This document shows positions 17,571 through 26,418 of a stretch of DNA of 64,000 nucleotides, in pieces. The position numbers and the translations under genes are program-made. Numbering within the stretch: the first letter of the stretch is position 1; each line of letters starts with the position of its first letter. Below the pieces are notes generated by a model, which saw nothing but the letters and a program-made list of their open reading frames with translations, ran no database searches and was not told the origin of the DNA. The stretch covers positions 1 through 64,000 of the forward strand of contig NZ_RHLN01000157.1 in NCBI RefSeq assembly GCF_004121075.1, in the 5' to 3' direction. This stretch comes from Lutibacter sp. HS1-25 (GTDB lineage: Bacteria; Bacteroidota; Bacteroidia; Flavobacteriales; Flavobacteriaceae).

Positions 17571-18923
17571 TTAATTAATTGAAGTAGCGGGAATTTTGGT
17601 TTTTGCTGTGTCAACTCCAATACAGTAATAGTTAAAACCATATTGTTTCATTTCATCTTTATCATAAATATTTCTTCCATCAAATATTGTAGGGGTATTT
17701 AATAATTTATGTATTATTTTAAAGTTAGGAATTTTAAACTCTGGCCATTCTGTAAGTATCGCTAAACAATCGGCGTCAATTAATGCTTCATATTGATCTT
17801 TATAATAAGAAACGCTATCGGCAAAATGGTGTTTAGCTTCTTCCATTGCTACAGGATCGTATACTTTTACAATAGCACCAGCTTCTAATAGTTTTTTAAC
17901 AATAATTAATGATGGAGCTTCGCGCATATCATCTGTTTGAGGTTTAAATGAGAGACCCCATAATGCAATTGTCTTTCCTGCTAAATCTCCTTCAAAAAAT
18001 TTATTTATTTTATTAAAAATAACTAATTTTTGATCTTTATTAACTTCCTCTACAGCTTTAAGAACTCTAAGGTTGTAATTAAATTCACCGCCGGTTCTTA
18101 TCAATGCTTGTACATCTTTAGGAAAACAAGATCCGCCATAACCAATACCAGGGTAAATAAATTTATTTCCAATTCTAGAGTCTGAGCCAATACCATTTCT
18201 TACCAAATTAATATCTGCGCCAACAATTTCACATAAGTTTGCAATATCGTTTATAAAACTAATTTTTGTAGCTAGCATTGCATTTGCGGCATATTTGGTC
18301 ATTTCTGCAGAAACGATATCCATAAAAATAACAGGGTGGCCGTTAAGTGTAAAAGGTTTGTATAAACTTTTCATCAATTCTTCAGCTTTTGAACTATTCA
18401 ATCCAATCACAATTCTGTCAGGTTTTAAAAAATCGGCAATGGCAGCACCTTCTTTTAAAAACTCAGGATTAGAAGCAACATCAAAATCAATATTTACATT
18501 TCTTTTATTTAATTCATCCTGAATGGCATTTTTTACTTTTTCAGAAGTGCCAACAGGTACAGTACTTTTAGTAACTACCAATAAATAATCATTCATGTTT
18601 TTACCACAATCACGCGCAACTGATAATACATATTTTAAGTCGGCACTTCCATCTTCATCAGGTGGTGTTCCAACTGAGATAAAAAGAACTTGACATTCTT
18701 TTATTGCTTCAGCAATATTTGTTGTAAAATTTAAACGGTCTTTTTTCATATTACGAACTATCATTTCTTCCAATCCAGGTTCGTAAATTGGTATAATTCC
18801 ATTATTTAGATTGTCAATTTTTTTACTATCAATGTCAACACAAACAACATTAATACCTACTTCAGAAAAGCAAGCACCAGTTACAAGTCCAACGTATCCA
18901 CTTCCAACAATTGCGATTTTCAT
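17571..18923 (-). CDS. ugd: UDP-glucose 6-dehydrogenase
   Basis: 450 residues. NAD motif [10 protein letters not shown] (7-16), [21 protein letters not shown], and the catalytic cysteine Cys266 in [10 protein letters not shown] are all present, followed by the C-terminal UDP-binding domain ([16 protein letters not shown]). It oxidises UDP-glucose twice to UDP-glucuronate in the cytoplasm. It is the first gene of the leftward EPS operon and supplies substrate to the decarboxylase downstream. Confidence 0.96.
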   Translation of the reverse strand: MKIAIVGSGYVGLVTGACFSEVGINVVCVDIDSKKIDNLNNGIIPIYEPGLEEMIVRNMKKDRLNFTTNIAEAIKECQVLFISVGTPPDEDGSADLKYVLSVARDCGKNMNDYLLVVTKSTVPVGTSEKVKNAIQDELNKRNVNIDFDVASNPEFLKEGAAIADFLKPDRIVIGLNSSKAEELMKSLYKPFTLNGHPVIFMDIVSAEMTKYAANAMLATKISFINDIANLCEIVGADINLVRNGIGSDSRIGNKFIYPGIGYGGSCFPKDVQALIRTGGEFNYNLRVLKAVEEVNKDQKLVIFNKINKFFEGDLAGKTIALWGLSFKPQTDDMREAPSLIIVKKLLEAGAIVKVYDPVAMEEAKHHFADSVSYYKDQYEALIDADCLAILTEWPEFKIPNFKIIHKLLNTPTIFDGRNIYDKDEMKQYGFNYYCIGVDTAKTKIPATSIN

Positions 18924-19247
18924 AATATTTTATTTTTTAATGGTTAATTATTGTCTATTAAATGTACTAATATTGTTTGAAAAAACAACAATTTTAAACG
19001 CTTGAAAATCAGCTGTTTAAAAAATATTATTTTTTTCATGTTTCAGATTTACGTCAGGTATTACAAAATTTGGAATTTTTTTTAACCTAAAAATATGCTA
19101 ATTGTTTGCTATTTCGTACCATTTATACTTAAAAATAGTATTTTTCCTAAAATTGTCTATATTTCGGAAATATTTTTTATATTGCAGTGTTATTTGTTTT
19201 TCAAATAACGATTTTTAAAATCAATCACATCATTTTAAACTTTTTTT
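18924..19247. other. Divergent regulatory region between the EPS operon and the NtrC-like regulator
   Basis: This 324-base AT-rich gap separates the leftward ugd start from the rightward regulator start. No clean TTG / TAnnTTTG promoter is visible on either strand. A TGGTACG...GC arrangement on the minus strand (19108-19121) recalls a sigma-54 site but has spacing one base too short. An inverted repeat at 19189-19209 is the clearest structure. No gene is supported here. Confidence 0.6.
19189..19209. promoter_or_regulatory. Inverted repeat upstream of the NtrC-like regulator
   Basis: GTTATTTG and CAAATAAC are perfect 8-base inverted arms around TTTTT, ending 38 bases before the regulator ATG. 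It could be an operator for autoregulation or a leader hairpin; sequence alone does not decide. Confidence 0.4.
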
Positions 19248-20594
19248 ATGGTTGAATACAATATATTTATAGTTGAAGATGATCCTTGGTACGGTGAAAT
19301 ATTACGTTACCATCTTAGTCTGAATCCAGATTATAAGGTTTCGTTGTTTCCAACAGGGAAAGAGTGTCTTTCCAAAATGTGGACTCAACCAGATTTAATT
19401 ACAATCGATTTTTCGTTACCAGATATCACAGGTGATAAACTCTATCAAAAAATTAAAGAAACTGACCCAGATATACCTGTTATTATTATTAGTGGGCAAA
19501 AAGATATTGCTGTTGCGGTAAACCTTCTTAAGATGGGGGTGAAAGATTATTTGATAAAAGATGATTCAACAAAAGATTTATTGTGGAATAGTGTGTTGCG
19601 TTTGCGTGAAACTCAAATATTAAAAAAAGAAGTTGAGTTTTTGCGAGAAGAATTAGGTCAGAAATATTCATTTAATAAGTCAATTATTGGTCAAAGTAAT
19701 GCCATGATGGATATTTTTAAGCTGATGGAAAAGGCTATTAAAACCAATATCAATATTTCTATAACAGGAGAAACAGGAACAGGGAAAGAATTGGTTGCAA
19801 AAGCAATTCATTATAATAGTGTTAGAAAGAAAAAGAATTTTGTGGCAGTTAATATGTCTGCAATTCCAGAAGGGTTAATAGAAAGTGATCTTTTTGGACA
19901 TGAAAAGGGCGCTTTTACGGGTGCTGTTTCACGTAAAATTGGTAAGTTTGAAGAAGCCAATGGAGGAACTATTTTTTTAGATGAAATTTCTGAACTTAGT
20001 TTAGGGCTTCAATCTAAGTTGCTTCGTGTTTTACAAGAAAGAGAATTGATTAGAGTAGGTGGAAATGAAAATGTAAAATTAGATGTTCGAATTATTGTGG
20101 CGACCCATAAAAACCTTGTAGAAGAAGTGAAAAAAGGAAACTTTAGAGAAGATCTTTTTTTTAGAATTATGGGGTTGCCAATAGAGCTACCTCCTTTAAG
20201 AGATAGGGGAAATGATATTTTAATTCTTTCAAAACATTTTTTAAATGATTTTGTGACTGAAAATAATATGGGAGTAATTGGTTTTTCAAAAAAAGCAAAA
20301 GAAAAACTTTTACAATACTATTATCCTGGAAATGTAAGAGAATTGAAGGCAATGGTTGAATTGGCTGCGGTAATTTGTGAAAATAATGAAATAACTGAAA
20401 ATGACATCACCTATACGTCAACAAACAATGGTGAGGCATTTTTGTTTGTTAAAAAAACACTGAGACAACATACTCGAGACATAGTAAAGTATTATTTGAA
20501 TAAAAACAACAACGATGTAATTGAGACTGCCAAATCTTTAGATATTGGTAAAAGTACTATTTACAAAATGATAAAGGATGGTGAGTTGATTTAA
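19248..20594 (+). CDS. Sigma-54-dependent response regulator (NtrC family)
   Basis: 448 residues in three parts. The receiver (~1-120) has acidic VEDD, Asp54 in LITIDFSLPD and a Lys in DYLIKDD. The AAA+ domain (~145-370) has Walker A GETGTGKE (174-181) and the sigma-54-contact loop GAFTGA (221-226), followed by GGTIFLDEISE. The C-terminal Fis-type HTH includes VIETAKSLDIGKSTIYKMIK. It should activate sigma-54 promoters when phosphorylated. It stands between the EPS operon (divergent) and the FIST/H-NOX/kinase/HPt genes (same strand, 168 bases downstream), making it the obvious DNA-binding output for that relay. The targets are not visible. Confidence 0.95.
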   Translation: MVEYNIFIVEDDPWYGEILRYHLSLNPDYKVSLFPTGKECLSKMWTQPDLITIDFSLPDITGDKLYQKIKETDPDIPVIIISGQKDIAVAVNLLKMGVKDYLIKDDSTKDLLWNSVLRLRETQILKKEVEFLREELGQKYSFNKSIIGQSNAMMDIFKLMEKAIKTNINISITGETGTGKELVAKAIHYNSVRKKKNFVAVNMSAIPEGLIESDLFGHEKGAFTGAVSRKIGKFEEANGGTIFLDEISELSLGLQSKLLRVLQERELIRVGGNENVKLDVRIIVATHKNLVEEVKKGNFREDLFFRIMGLPIELPPLRDRGNDILILSKHFLNDFVTENNMGVIGFSKKAKEKLLQYYYPGNVRELKAMVELAAVICENNEITENDITYTSTNNGEAFLFVKKTLRQHTRDIVKYYLNKNNNDVIETAKSLDIGKSTIYKMIKDGELI

Positions 20595-20605
20595 TGTTGT
20601 TTTTC

Positions 20606-20644
20606 CGTATTTTGGAATATTTTCTTGAAAATGGAAAAAATACG
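20606..20644 (+). terminator. Possible terminator hairpin after the NtrC-like gene
   Basis: CGTATTTT (20606-20613) pairs with AAAATACG (20637-20644), and the interior contains a second inverted pair ATTTTC-TT-GAAAAT. It begins 11 bases after the stop codon. Being AT-rich and without a following T-run it is a weak terminator at best. It could partly separate the regulator from the sensor operon. Confidence 0.35.
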
Positions 20645-20762
20645 AATTAGAGATTTATTTTAAGGTGCTAAAATATAAGCGGTTACAATTTGTTTTTATT
20701 TTGGTATAATTTTAACTGTACATTTTGATTAATGAATAACCCATTAGTTAAATACTATTACT

Positions 20763-21902
20763 ATGAATACATCACTTTATAAGTTTACTGAAAACATTTG
20801 GACAAAACATCAAAAAAGTCAATCATTGGATGACGATAAAGCTCAGTTGGTTTTATGTTTTGGTTCTAAAACAATGCTTGAAGATAAAGACATTTATTCA
20901 ACTGTTAAAACCAAATTTCCTGCTGCTCAAATTTCAATTTGCAGTACGGCTGGCGAAATTTATCAAGATAATGTTTATAGTGATTCCTTAGTTGCGGTTG
21001 CTATAAGTTTTGATAAAACAAAAATGGAAGCAAAAACGATTAATATCAACGATTTTGACACTAGTTACAATGCTGGTATTGGTTTGGTAAAAAAAATACC
21101 CAAAGAAAACTTAGCTTATTTAATGGTCTTGTCTGATGGGAGTTTGGTAAATGGAAGTGAATTGGTAAAGGGTTTGTCTACACAGGTAAATGAAGATGTT
21201 TTAATAACAGGTGGGCTTGCTGGTGATGGGGCAAATTTTGAATCTACACTTTTAGGATTAAATAAACAGCCTAAAGAAGGTGAAATTATAGCTATAGGGT
21301 TTTATGGAGACAACTTAAATGTTGAACACGGTTCTCAAGGTGGTTGGGATATTTTTGGCTTGGAAAAAAGAATAACAAAATCTACAGACAATGTGTTGTT
21401 TGAATTAGAAGGGCAAAACGCTTTAGAGCTGTATAAAAAATATTTAGGCCCTGAATCTAAAAATTTACCAGGTGCAGCACTTTTATACCCGTTGTCAGTT
21501 GTTATTCCAGGAGCTAGTAAACCTATTGTTCGTACTATTTTATCTATTAATGAAGAGGAAAAGAGTATGACATTTGCTGGTGATGTTCCTGTTGGTTCAC
21601 AAGTAAGATTTATGAAATCTAATTTTACTAAATTAACAAATGCGGCTTCTGAGGCGGCTTCTAAAACTTCAGTAAATCGCAAAAATCAACCCGATTTGGC
21701 AATATTGATAAGTTGTGTTGGTCGTAAACTTGTTTTGGGAGAAAAAATAGATGAAGAAGTAAAAGCAGTAAGTAATTCTTTTAATAATGAAACAATATTG
21801 GCTGGTTTTTATTCGTATGGTGAAATTTCACCTTTTAATGAAGGAGGTGACTGTCAGCTACACAATCAAACTATGACAATTACTTCTTTTTATGAGGATT
21901 AA
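20763..21902 (+). CDS. FIST domain sensor protein (NosP-like)
   Basis: 379 residues comprising the FIST N domain (~30-215; e.g. ISICSTAGEIYQDNVYSDSLVAVAI and VLITGGLAGDGANFES) and FIST_C (~220-360; e.g. YKKYLGPESKNLPGAALLYPL and ILAGFYSYGEISPF). No signal peptide, so cytoplasmic. FIST proteins are small-ligand sensors. The NosP subgroup are haem proteins that bind NO and regulate an adjacent histidine kinase, often with an HPt. Here the gene directly precedes H-NOX (21 bases) and a hybrid kinase, strongly supporting a NosP-like role. Haem binding cannot be confirmed from the sequence. Confidence 0.88.
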   Translation: MNTSLYKFTENIWTKHQKSQSLDDDKAQLVLCFGSKTMLEDKDIYSTVKTKFPAAQISICSTAGEIYQDNVYSDSLVAVAISFDKTKMEAKTININDFDTSYNAGIGLVKKIPKENLAYLMVLSDGSLVNGSELVKGLSTQVNEDVLITGGLAGDGANFESTLLGLNKQPKEGEIIAIGFYGDNLNVEHGSQGGWDIFGLEKRITKSTDNVLFELEGQNALELYKKYLGPESKNLPGAALLYPLSVVIPGASKPIVRTILSINEEEKSMTFAGDVPVGSQVRFMKSNFTKLTNAASEAASKTSVNRKNQPDLAILISCVGRKLVLGEKIDEEVKAVSNSFNNETILAGFYSYGEISPFNEGGDCQLHNQTMTITSFYED

Positions 21903-21923
21903 TAACAATTAAAAAAATAAACT

Positions 21924-22466
21924 ATGTACGGTATCGTAAACAAAGCTATTCAAGACCTTATAACTGAAACTTTTGGAGAAGATAAGTGGGAGGCTGTAAA
22001 AGAAAAAAGCGCAGTTGATATAGAGTTTTTCTTAAGTAATGAACCTTATGATGATGATATAACGTACAAATTAGCCGGAGCAGCTTCAGAAGTATTAGGT
22101 ATTTCTGTAGGTGAAGTTTTGCAAGCTTTTGGTGAGTGGTGGATTTTAAAAACAGGAAAGGAAAAATATGGAGGTTTGATGGAAGCGGGTGGAAATAATT
22201 TGAGAGAGTTTCTGGTAAATCTTCCGCTGTTTCATAACCGAATTATGTTAATGTATCCTAAATTAACACCGCCCGAGTTTAAAGTTAGTGATTTAGAAGA
22301 AAATGCTATTCAGGTACATTATTTTTCTAAACGAGAAGGGTTGCAAGAGTTTGTGAGAGGATTGATGCATGGGTTAGGTAAGATGTATGGAGTAGAAGTT
22401 GATGTAGTGTTAATTCAAAGCCGTAATGATGGTAGTACTCATGAGATATTTAAAGTAAGCTGGTAA
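21924..22466 (+). CDS. H-NOX (haem nitric oxide/oxygen-binding) protein
   Basis: 180 residues, the full H-NOX length. It begins MYGIVNKAIQDLI as typical H-NOX proteins do, has the proximal haem ligand His104 in NLPLFHNRI, and the haem-propionate motif Tyr133-x-Ser135-x-Arg137 (HYFSKREGL). Such proteins bind NO at a ferrous haem and modulate a partner encoded next door. There is no obvious distal H-bonding Tyr as in O2-binding members, but that needs a model. It lies 3 bases before the HNOBA-containing hybrid kinase, so the two are co-translated and almost certainly partners. Confidence 0.95.
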   Translation: MYGIVNKAIQDLITETFGEDKWEAVKEKSAVDIEFFLSNEPYDDDITYKLAGAASEVLGISVGEVLQAFGEWWILKTGKEKYGGLMEAGGNNLREFLVNLPLFHNRIMLMYPKLTPPEFKVSDLEENAIQVHYFSKREGLQEFVRGLMHGLGKMYGVEVDVVLIQSRNDGSTHEIFKVSW

Positions 22467-22469
22467 ATT

Positions 22470-25400
22470 ATGGGTAATTTCTTTTCTTTTAACGAAAAAC
22501 AATTAAACAGGCTTTTTCCTTTTTATATTTTGATTAACAGGGAAATGAAAGTTGTTTCTTACGGAAAATCTATAAGTAAATTGTATGATTTTAAAAATAT
22601 CGAATTGTTTAATGATTTTTTTACAATCCCAAGACCTTATACTCAAATAAATTCCTTTAATGATTTAATTGCGTTAGAAGATCACTTAATTGTTTTAGAG
22701 TCTGTAACTTCAGATAAACTAAAATTACGAGGGCAATTTGAGTATATAGAATCAACTGAAAATATATTGTTTGTTGGTTCTCCTTGGTTTGGTTCTATTG
22801 AGCAATTAAAAGAAAATAATTTAATAATTAACGATTTTGCCAAGCATGACCCAATTGTTGATTTGTTAAATGTGCTTAAATCTCAGGAAATTACCAATGA
22901 TGAACTTAAAGAGTTGGTTACAACAATTGTTAAACAAAAAAATGATTTAAAAAAAGCCAATAAGGAAATTTATAATATAGCTTTATTTCCAAAGCAAAAT
23001 CCAGATCCAAATATTAGAATAAACTACGATGGAGATTTGATTCAAAACAATCCTGCAGCTTCTAATTTAGACTTTATTGAGTATGAAGGTGTTACGTATC
23101 GTATCGATTTGTTTTTTAAATTTATAATAGCAGATTTAGATAAAAGTATTAAACGATGGAGTTTTGAAGCAAGATCTAACGATATAGATTATTCTTTTGG
23201 CTGTGTGTCTATGCCTGAAGAGGGATATATAAACATTTATGGTAGAGATATAACCGAGCAAAAAAGAAATCAACAAGAGTTAGAGAAGTTGTCACTTATT
23301 GTTCAGGAAACTACAAACGCTGTAATAATTACAGATTCTAATGGTAAGTTAGAATGGGTAAATAAAGCTTTTGAAAGAATTACAGGTTATAAATTGGCAG
23401 AAGTGAAAGGAGAAACACCAGGTAAATTTTTACAAGGTAAAGAAACAGATCCTGAAAGTGTTGCTTACATGAGAGATCGGATTAAAAATTCCTTGCCTTT
23501 TACTTGTGAAGTTTATAATTATAAAAAGTCAGGTGAAGGTTATTGGTTAAGAATTAATGGTCAGCCAATTTTTGATAAAAAGGGTAAAGTGACTCATTTT
23601 TTCGCATTAGAGGAAGATATTACTTCAGAAAAGCAAGCTCAAGAAAAAATAAAAGCTGCTGCTACCAGAATGGCTTCGCTTATTTCTAATCTTCATGATG
23701 GGGTATTGTTAGAAAACAATGACCATACTGTTGCTTTAACAAATAAACGTTTTTGTGAGTTATTCAATATAAATATAACGCCAGATCAAATGATAGGTGT
23801 TAGTTGTTCAAATATGGCTAATCAAGCCAAACATTTGTTTAAAGATCCTGAGTTGTTTGTTTTAGGTATAGATAAAATATTAAAAAACAAAGAATTAGTT
23901 TCGGGTGAACAATTAGAATTGGTTGATGGTCGTATTTTTGAGCGTGATTTTATTCCAATTTGGAATGATGAAAATTATGATGGACATCTGTGGATGTATA
24001 ATGATATTACTGAAAAAATAGCTATTGATAAAAAATTAGAAGATTTACGTGTTTTTTATGAAAGAATTCTAGATAATATCCCTTCAGATATTGCTGTATT
24101 TGATAAAAACCATCACTATTTATATGTTAATCCAAGAGGAATTAGTGATCCAAAAATCAGAAAGTGGATTATTGGTAAAAAGGATGAAGATTATATTAAA
24201 AAAAGAAAAAAACCAGCAAGTTTACTAGATAGTAGAAAGAAAATATTTGAAGATATTATCAAATCAAAGGCGCTAAAAAGTTGGGAAGAAGAATTTAAAC
24301 AACCAGACGGTACAAGCAAATATATCTTACGAAACATGTATCCAGTTGTTAATAATGATAATGAGATAGATATTGTTATTGGTTATGGTGTTGATATTAC
24401 ACATATTAAAACAATTCAGCAACAAATAGTTGAGAGCGAAAAAAAATATAAAGATGTAATTGAAAATAGTTTAGCCTTAATTGCAACACATGATATGGAT
24501 GGTAGGTTGCTAACTTCAAATCCAATGGTGAGCACACTTTATGGTTATGCAGATGATGAATTTAATGGACGTTGTTTGGTTGATTTTTTACCCGAAGAAG
24601 ACAAGCCTTTATTTAATGAAAATTATTTAAGTTTAATCAAAAAAAACAAAGCTGCAACAGGTATATTTAGGGTTTTACATAAAAATGGAGATGTTGTTTA
24701 TACTTTATTTAATAACTTTTTAAAAGAAGAACCAGGAAAAGAACCTTATGTAATTTGCTTTGGAGTCGATATTTCTCAGCGTATTTTGGTAGAAAAGGCA
24801 TTAAAGAAAGAGAAAAAAGTTACTGAAGAATTGGCGCAGACCAAACAAAATTTTGTGGCAAATATGAGCCATGAAATTAGAACGCCTATGAATGCAATTA
24901 TGGGGATGAGTCGTCAATTGCAAAAATCAACTTTAAATGATGAGCAACATAGCTATTTAAACAATATCATAAAAGCTTCTGAAAATTTATTGGTAATTAT
25001 CAATGATGTTCTTGATCTTGCTAAGTTGGAAGCAGGAAAACTGTCAATTGAAAAAATAGGTTTTGAATCTAAATTAGTTGTAGGAGGAGTAATGCAAGTA
25101 ATGATGCATAAAGCAGAGGAAAAAGGACTTAAAATAACAAATTCATTCTGTGATCCCAAAATGGCATCAATATTATTAGGTGATCCTTTTCGTATAAACC
25201 AAATATTATTAAATCTGGTTTCAAACGCAATAAAATTTACAAATGTTGGTAGTATAGATATTAGTTGTGAAGTTTTATCTGAAGATGAAAAAACCCAAAA
25301 CGTTCAGATAAAAGTAGCAGATACTGGGATAGGTATGGAGGCTTCATTTTTGAAAAATTTATTTCAAAAATTTACTCAAGAATATGAATCTGTTGCTCGA

Positions 25401-25982
25401 AATTTTGGAGGAACAGGGTTAGGAATGAGTATTACCAAATCTTTAGTTGATGCTATGGGTGGAGAAATTTTTGTAGAAAGTGAAAAAAACAAAGGAACAA
25501 AGGTGTATGTTAGGTTTAATTTTGAAAAAGGAACTGTTTTAGATTTACCACAAAAAAGCAACGGATTTATCAATACAAACAATTTAAAAGGTAAAAAAAT
25601 ATTGGTAGTTGATGATAATAGAATGAATAGAATGGTGGCAACACTAATTTTAGAAGAATATGAAATGCTTAGTTTTGAAGTTGAAAATGGCGCAGAAGCT
25701 GTAGAATATTTAAAAAGCAACCCTTGTGATTTGGTGCTTATGGATCTTCAAATGCCTGTCTTAAATGGTTATGAAGCTACAAAAGTAATTAGAGAAGAAT
25801 TAAATCTATCTATTCCAATTATTGCTTTAACAGCAAATGCAATAAAAGGTGAAAGTGAAAAGTGTATTTTAGCAGGTATGAACGACTATTTGTCTAAACC
25901 GTTTGAAGAGGAACCATTTCTTAAGATAATTACCGATTGGATAGATAGATCTAGAGATCTAAATGCTATTTATATAAAATAA
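22470..25982 (+). CDS. HNOBA-multiPAS hybrid histidine kinase
   Basis: 1170 residues, soluble. Residues ~10-180 match the HNOBA domain found next to H-NOX in guanylate cyclases (start FPFYILINREMKVVSYGKSI; LRGQFEYIESTENILFVGSP; INDFAKHDPIVDLL), with a coiled coil after it. Four or so PAS-like domains follow (~190-790). One resembles a LOV sequence (GKFLQGKETDPES) but lacks the photoactive Cys. Then HisKA with His801 (NMSHEIRTPMNAI), HATPase (NLVSNAIKF, DTGIGM, GGTGLGMS) and a C-terminal receiver with Asp1092 (VLMDLQMPVLNG) and Lys in YLSKPF. The FIST and H-NOX proteins upstream are the likely inputs, and the HPt 1 base downstream is the likely phosphate acceptor. Confidence 0.95.
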   Translation: MGNFFSFNEKQLNRLFPFYILINREMKVVSYGKSISKLYDFKNIELFNDFFTIPRPYTQINSFNDLIALEDHLIVLESVTSDKLKLRGQFEYIESTENILFVGSPWFGSIEQLKENNLIINDFAKHDPIVDLLNVLKSQEITNDELKELVTTIVKQKNDLKKANKEIYNIALFPKQNPDPNIRINYDGDLIQNNPAASNLDFIEYEGVTYRIDLFFKFIIADLDKSIKRWSFEARSNDIDYSFGCVSMPEEGYINIYGRDITEQKRNQQELEKLSLIVQETTNAVIITDSNGKLEWVNKAFERITGYKLAEVKGETPGKFLQGKETDPESVAYMRDRIKNSLPFTCEVYNYKKSGEGYWLRINGQPIFDKKGKVTHFFALEEDITSEKQAQEKIKAAATRMASLISNLHDGVLLENNDHTVALTNKRFCELFNINITPDQMIGVSCSNMANQAKHLFKDPELFVLGIDKILKNKELVSGEQLELVDGRIFERDFIPIWNDENYDGHLWMYNDITEKIAIDKKLEDLRVFYERILDNIPSDIAVFDKNHHYLYVNPRGISDPKIRKWIIGKKDEDYIKKRKKPASLLDSRKKIFEDIIKSKALKSWEEEFKQPDGTSKYILRNMYPVVNNDNEIDIVIGYGVDITHIKTIQQQIVESEKKYKDVIENSLALIATHDMDGRLLTSNPMVSTLYGYADDEFNGRCLVDFLPEEDKPLFNENYLSLIKKNKAATGIFRVLHKNGDVVYTLFNNFLKEEPGKEPYVICFGVDISQRILVEKALKKEKKVTEELAQTKQNFVANMSHEIRTPMNAIMGMSRQLQKSTLNDEQHSYLNNIIKASENLLVIINDVLDLAKLEAGKLSIEKIGFESKLVVGGVMQVMMHKAEEKGLKITNSFCDPKMASILLGDPFRINQILLNLVSNAIKFTNVGSIDISCEVLSEDEKTQNVQIKVADTGIGMEASFLKNLFQKFTQEYESVARNFGGTGLGMSITKSLVDAMGGEIFVESEKNKGTKVYVRFNFEKGTVLDLPQKSNGFINTNNLKGKKILVVDDNRMNRMVATLILEEYEMLSFEVENGAEAVEYLKSNPCDLVLMDLQMPVLNGYEATKVIREELNLSIPIIALTANAIKGESEKCILAGMNDYLSKPFEEEPFLKIITDWIDRSRDLNAIYIK

Positions 25983-25983
25983 T

Positions 25984-26325
25984 ATGCAAATTCCATTATA
26001 TGATTTAAGGAAACTAGAGGAGATTGCAAAAGGTAATAAGCAGTTTGTAGATAAAATGATTCAATTATTTATTGATGAGACTCCTAAGTCTGTAGCAGAA
26101 TTAAAATCTGCATATGAAAATGGAGATTATGAAAAAGTAAAATCAATTGCTCATAGGATAAAACCTTCTATAGAAATTCTTGGTATAGCTGTTTTAAAAG
26201 ATGAGATAAATGTAATTAAAGCGCATATAGCTGAGTTAAAATCTTCAGACCATATTGGTAAATGGACATTTAAACTTGATACATTGGTTAACGATGTAGT
26301 AGCTAGTTTAAAAAATAGAGAATAA
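25984..26325 (+). CDS. HPt protein of the H-NOX relay
   Basis: 113 residues, four-helix HPt fold, with phospho-acceptor His57 in VKSIAHRIKPSIEILG. It starts 1 base after the hybrid kinase stop, so it should take phosphate from the kinase's Asp1092. Onward targets may be the NtrC-like regulator at 19.2 kb or the receivers of the EPS operon. It shares the H-[KR]-I-K-P core with the EPS-operon HPt. A strong terminator 44 bases after the stop closes the transcription unit. Confidence 0.92.
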   Translation: MQIPLYDLRKLEEIAKGNKQFVDKMIQLFIDETPKSVAELKSAYENGDYEKVKSIAHRIKPSIEILGIAVLKDEINVIKAHIAELKSSDHIGKWTFKLDTLVNDVVASLKNRE

Positions 26326-26369
26326 TTGGTAATTTTCTATGGTAATGTCCTGTCAAGTGTGTAAAATAA

Positions 26370-26399
26370 AAACGGCTCTCAATTGCTTGAGAGCCGTTT
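26370..26399. terminator. Bidirectional intrinsic terminator
   Basis: A perfect 13-bp stem (AAACGGCTCTCAA with TTGAGAGCCGTTT) closes a TTGC loop, flanked by A-rich sequence on the left and T-rich on the right. It separates the rightward HPt gene from the leftward universal stress protein and can serve both. Confidence 0.92.
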
Positions 26400-26418
26400 A
26401 ATTTTTATAAAAATATTT

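Noticed and set aside
19108-19121. Sigma-54-like site (TGGTACG...GC on the minus strand) upstream of ugd
   Set aside because: The distance between the GG and GC elements is one base too short and the TTGC box reads TAGC, so it fails the strict spacing that sigma-54 needs.
22470-25982. Kinase as a blue-light (LOV) receptor
   Set aside because: The LOV-like segment lacks the essential cysteine, and the gene context is haem sensors.
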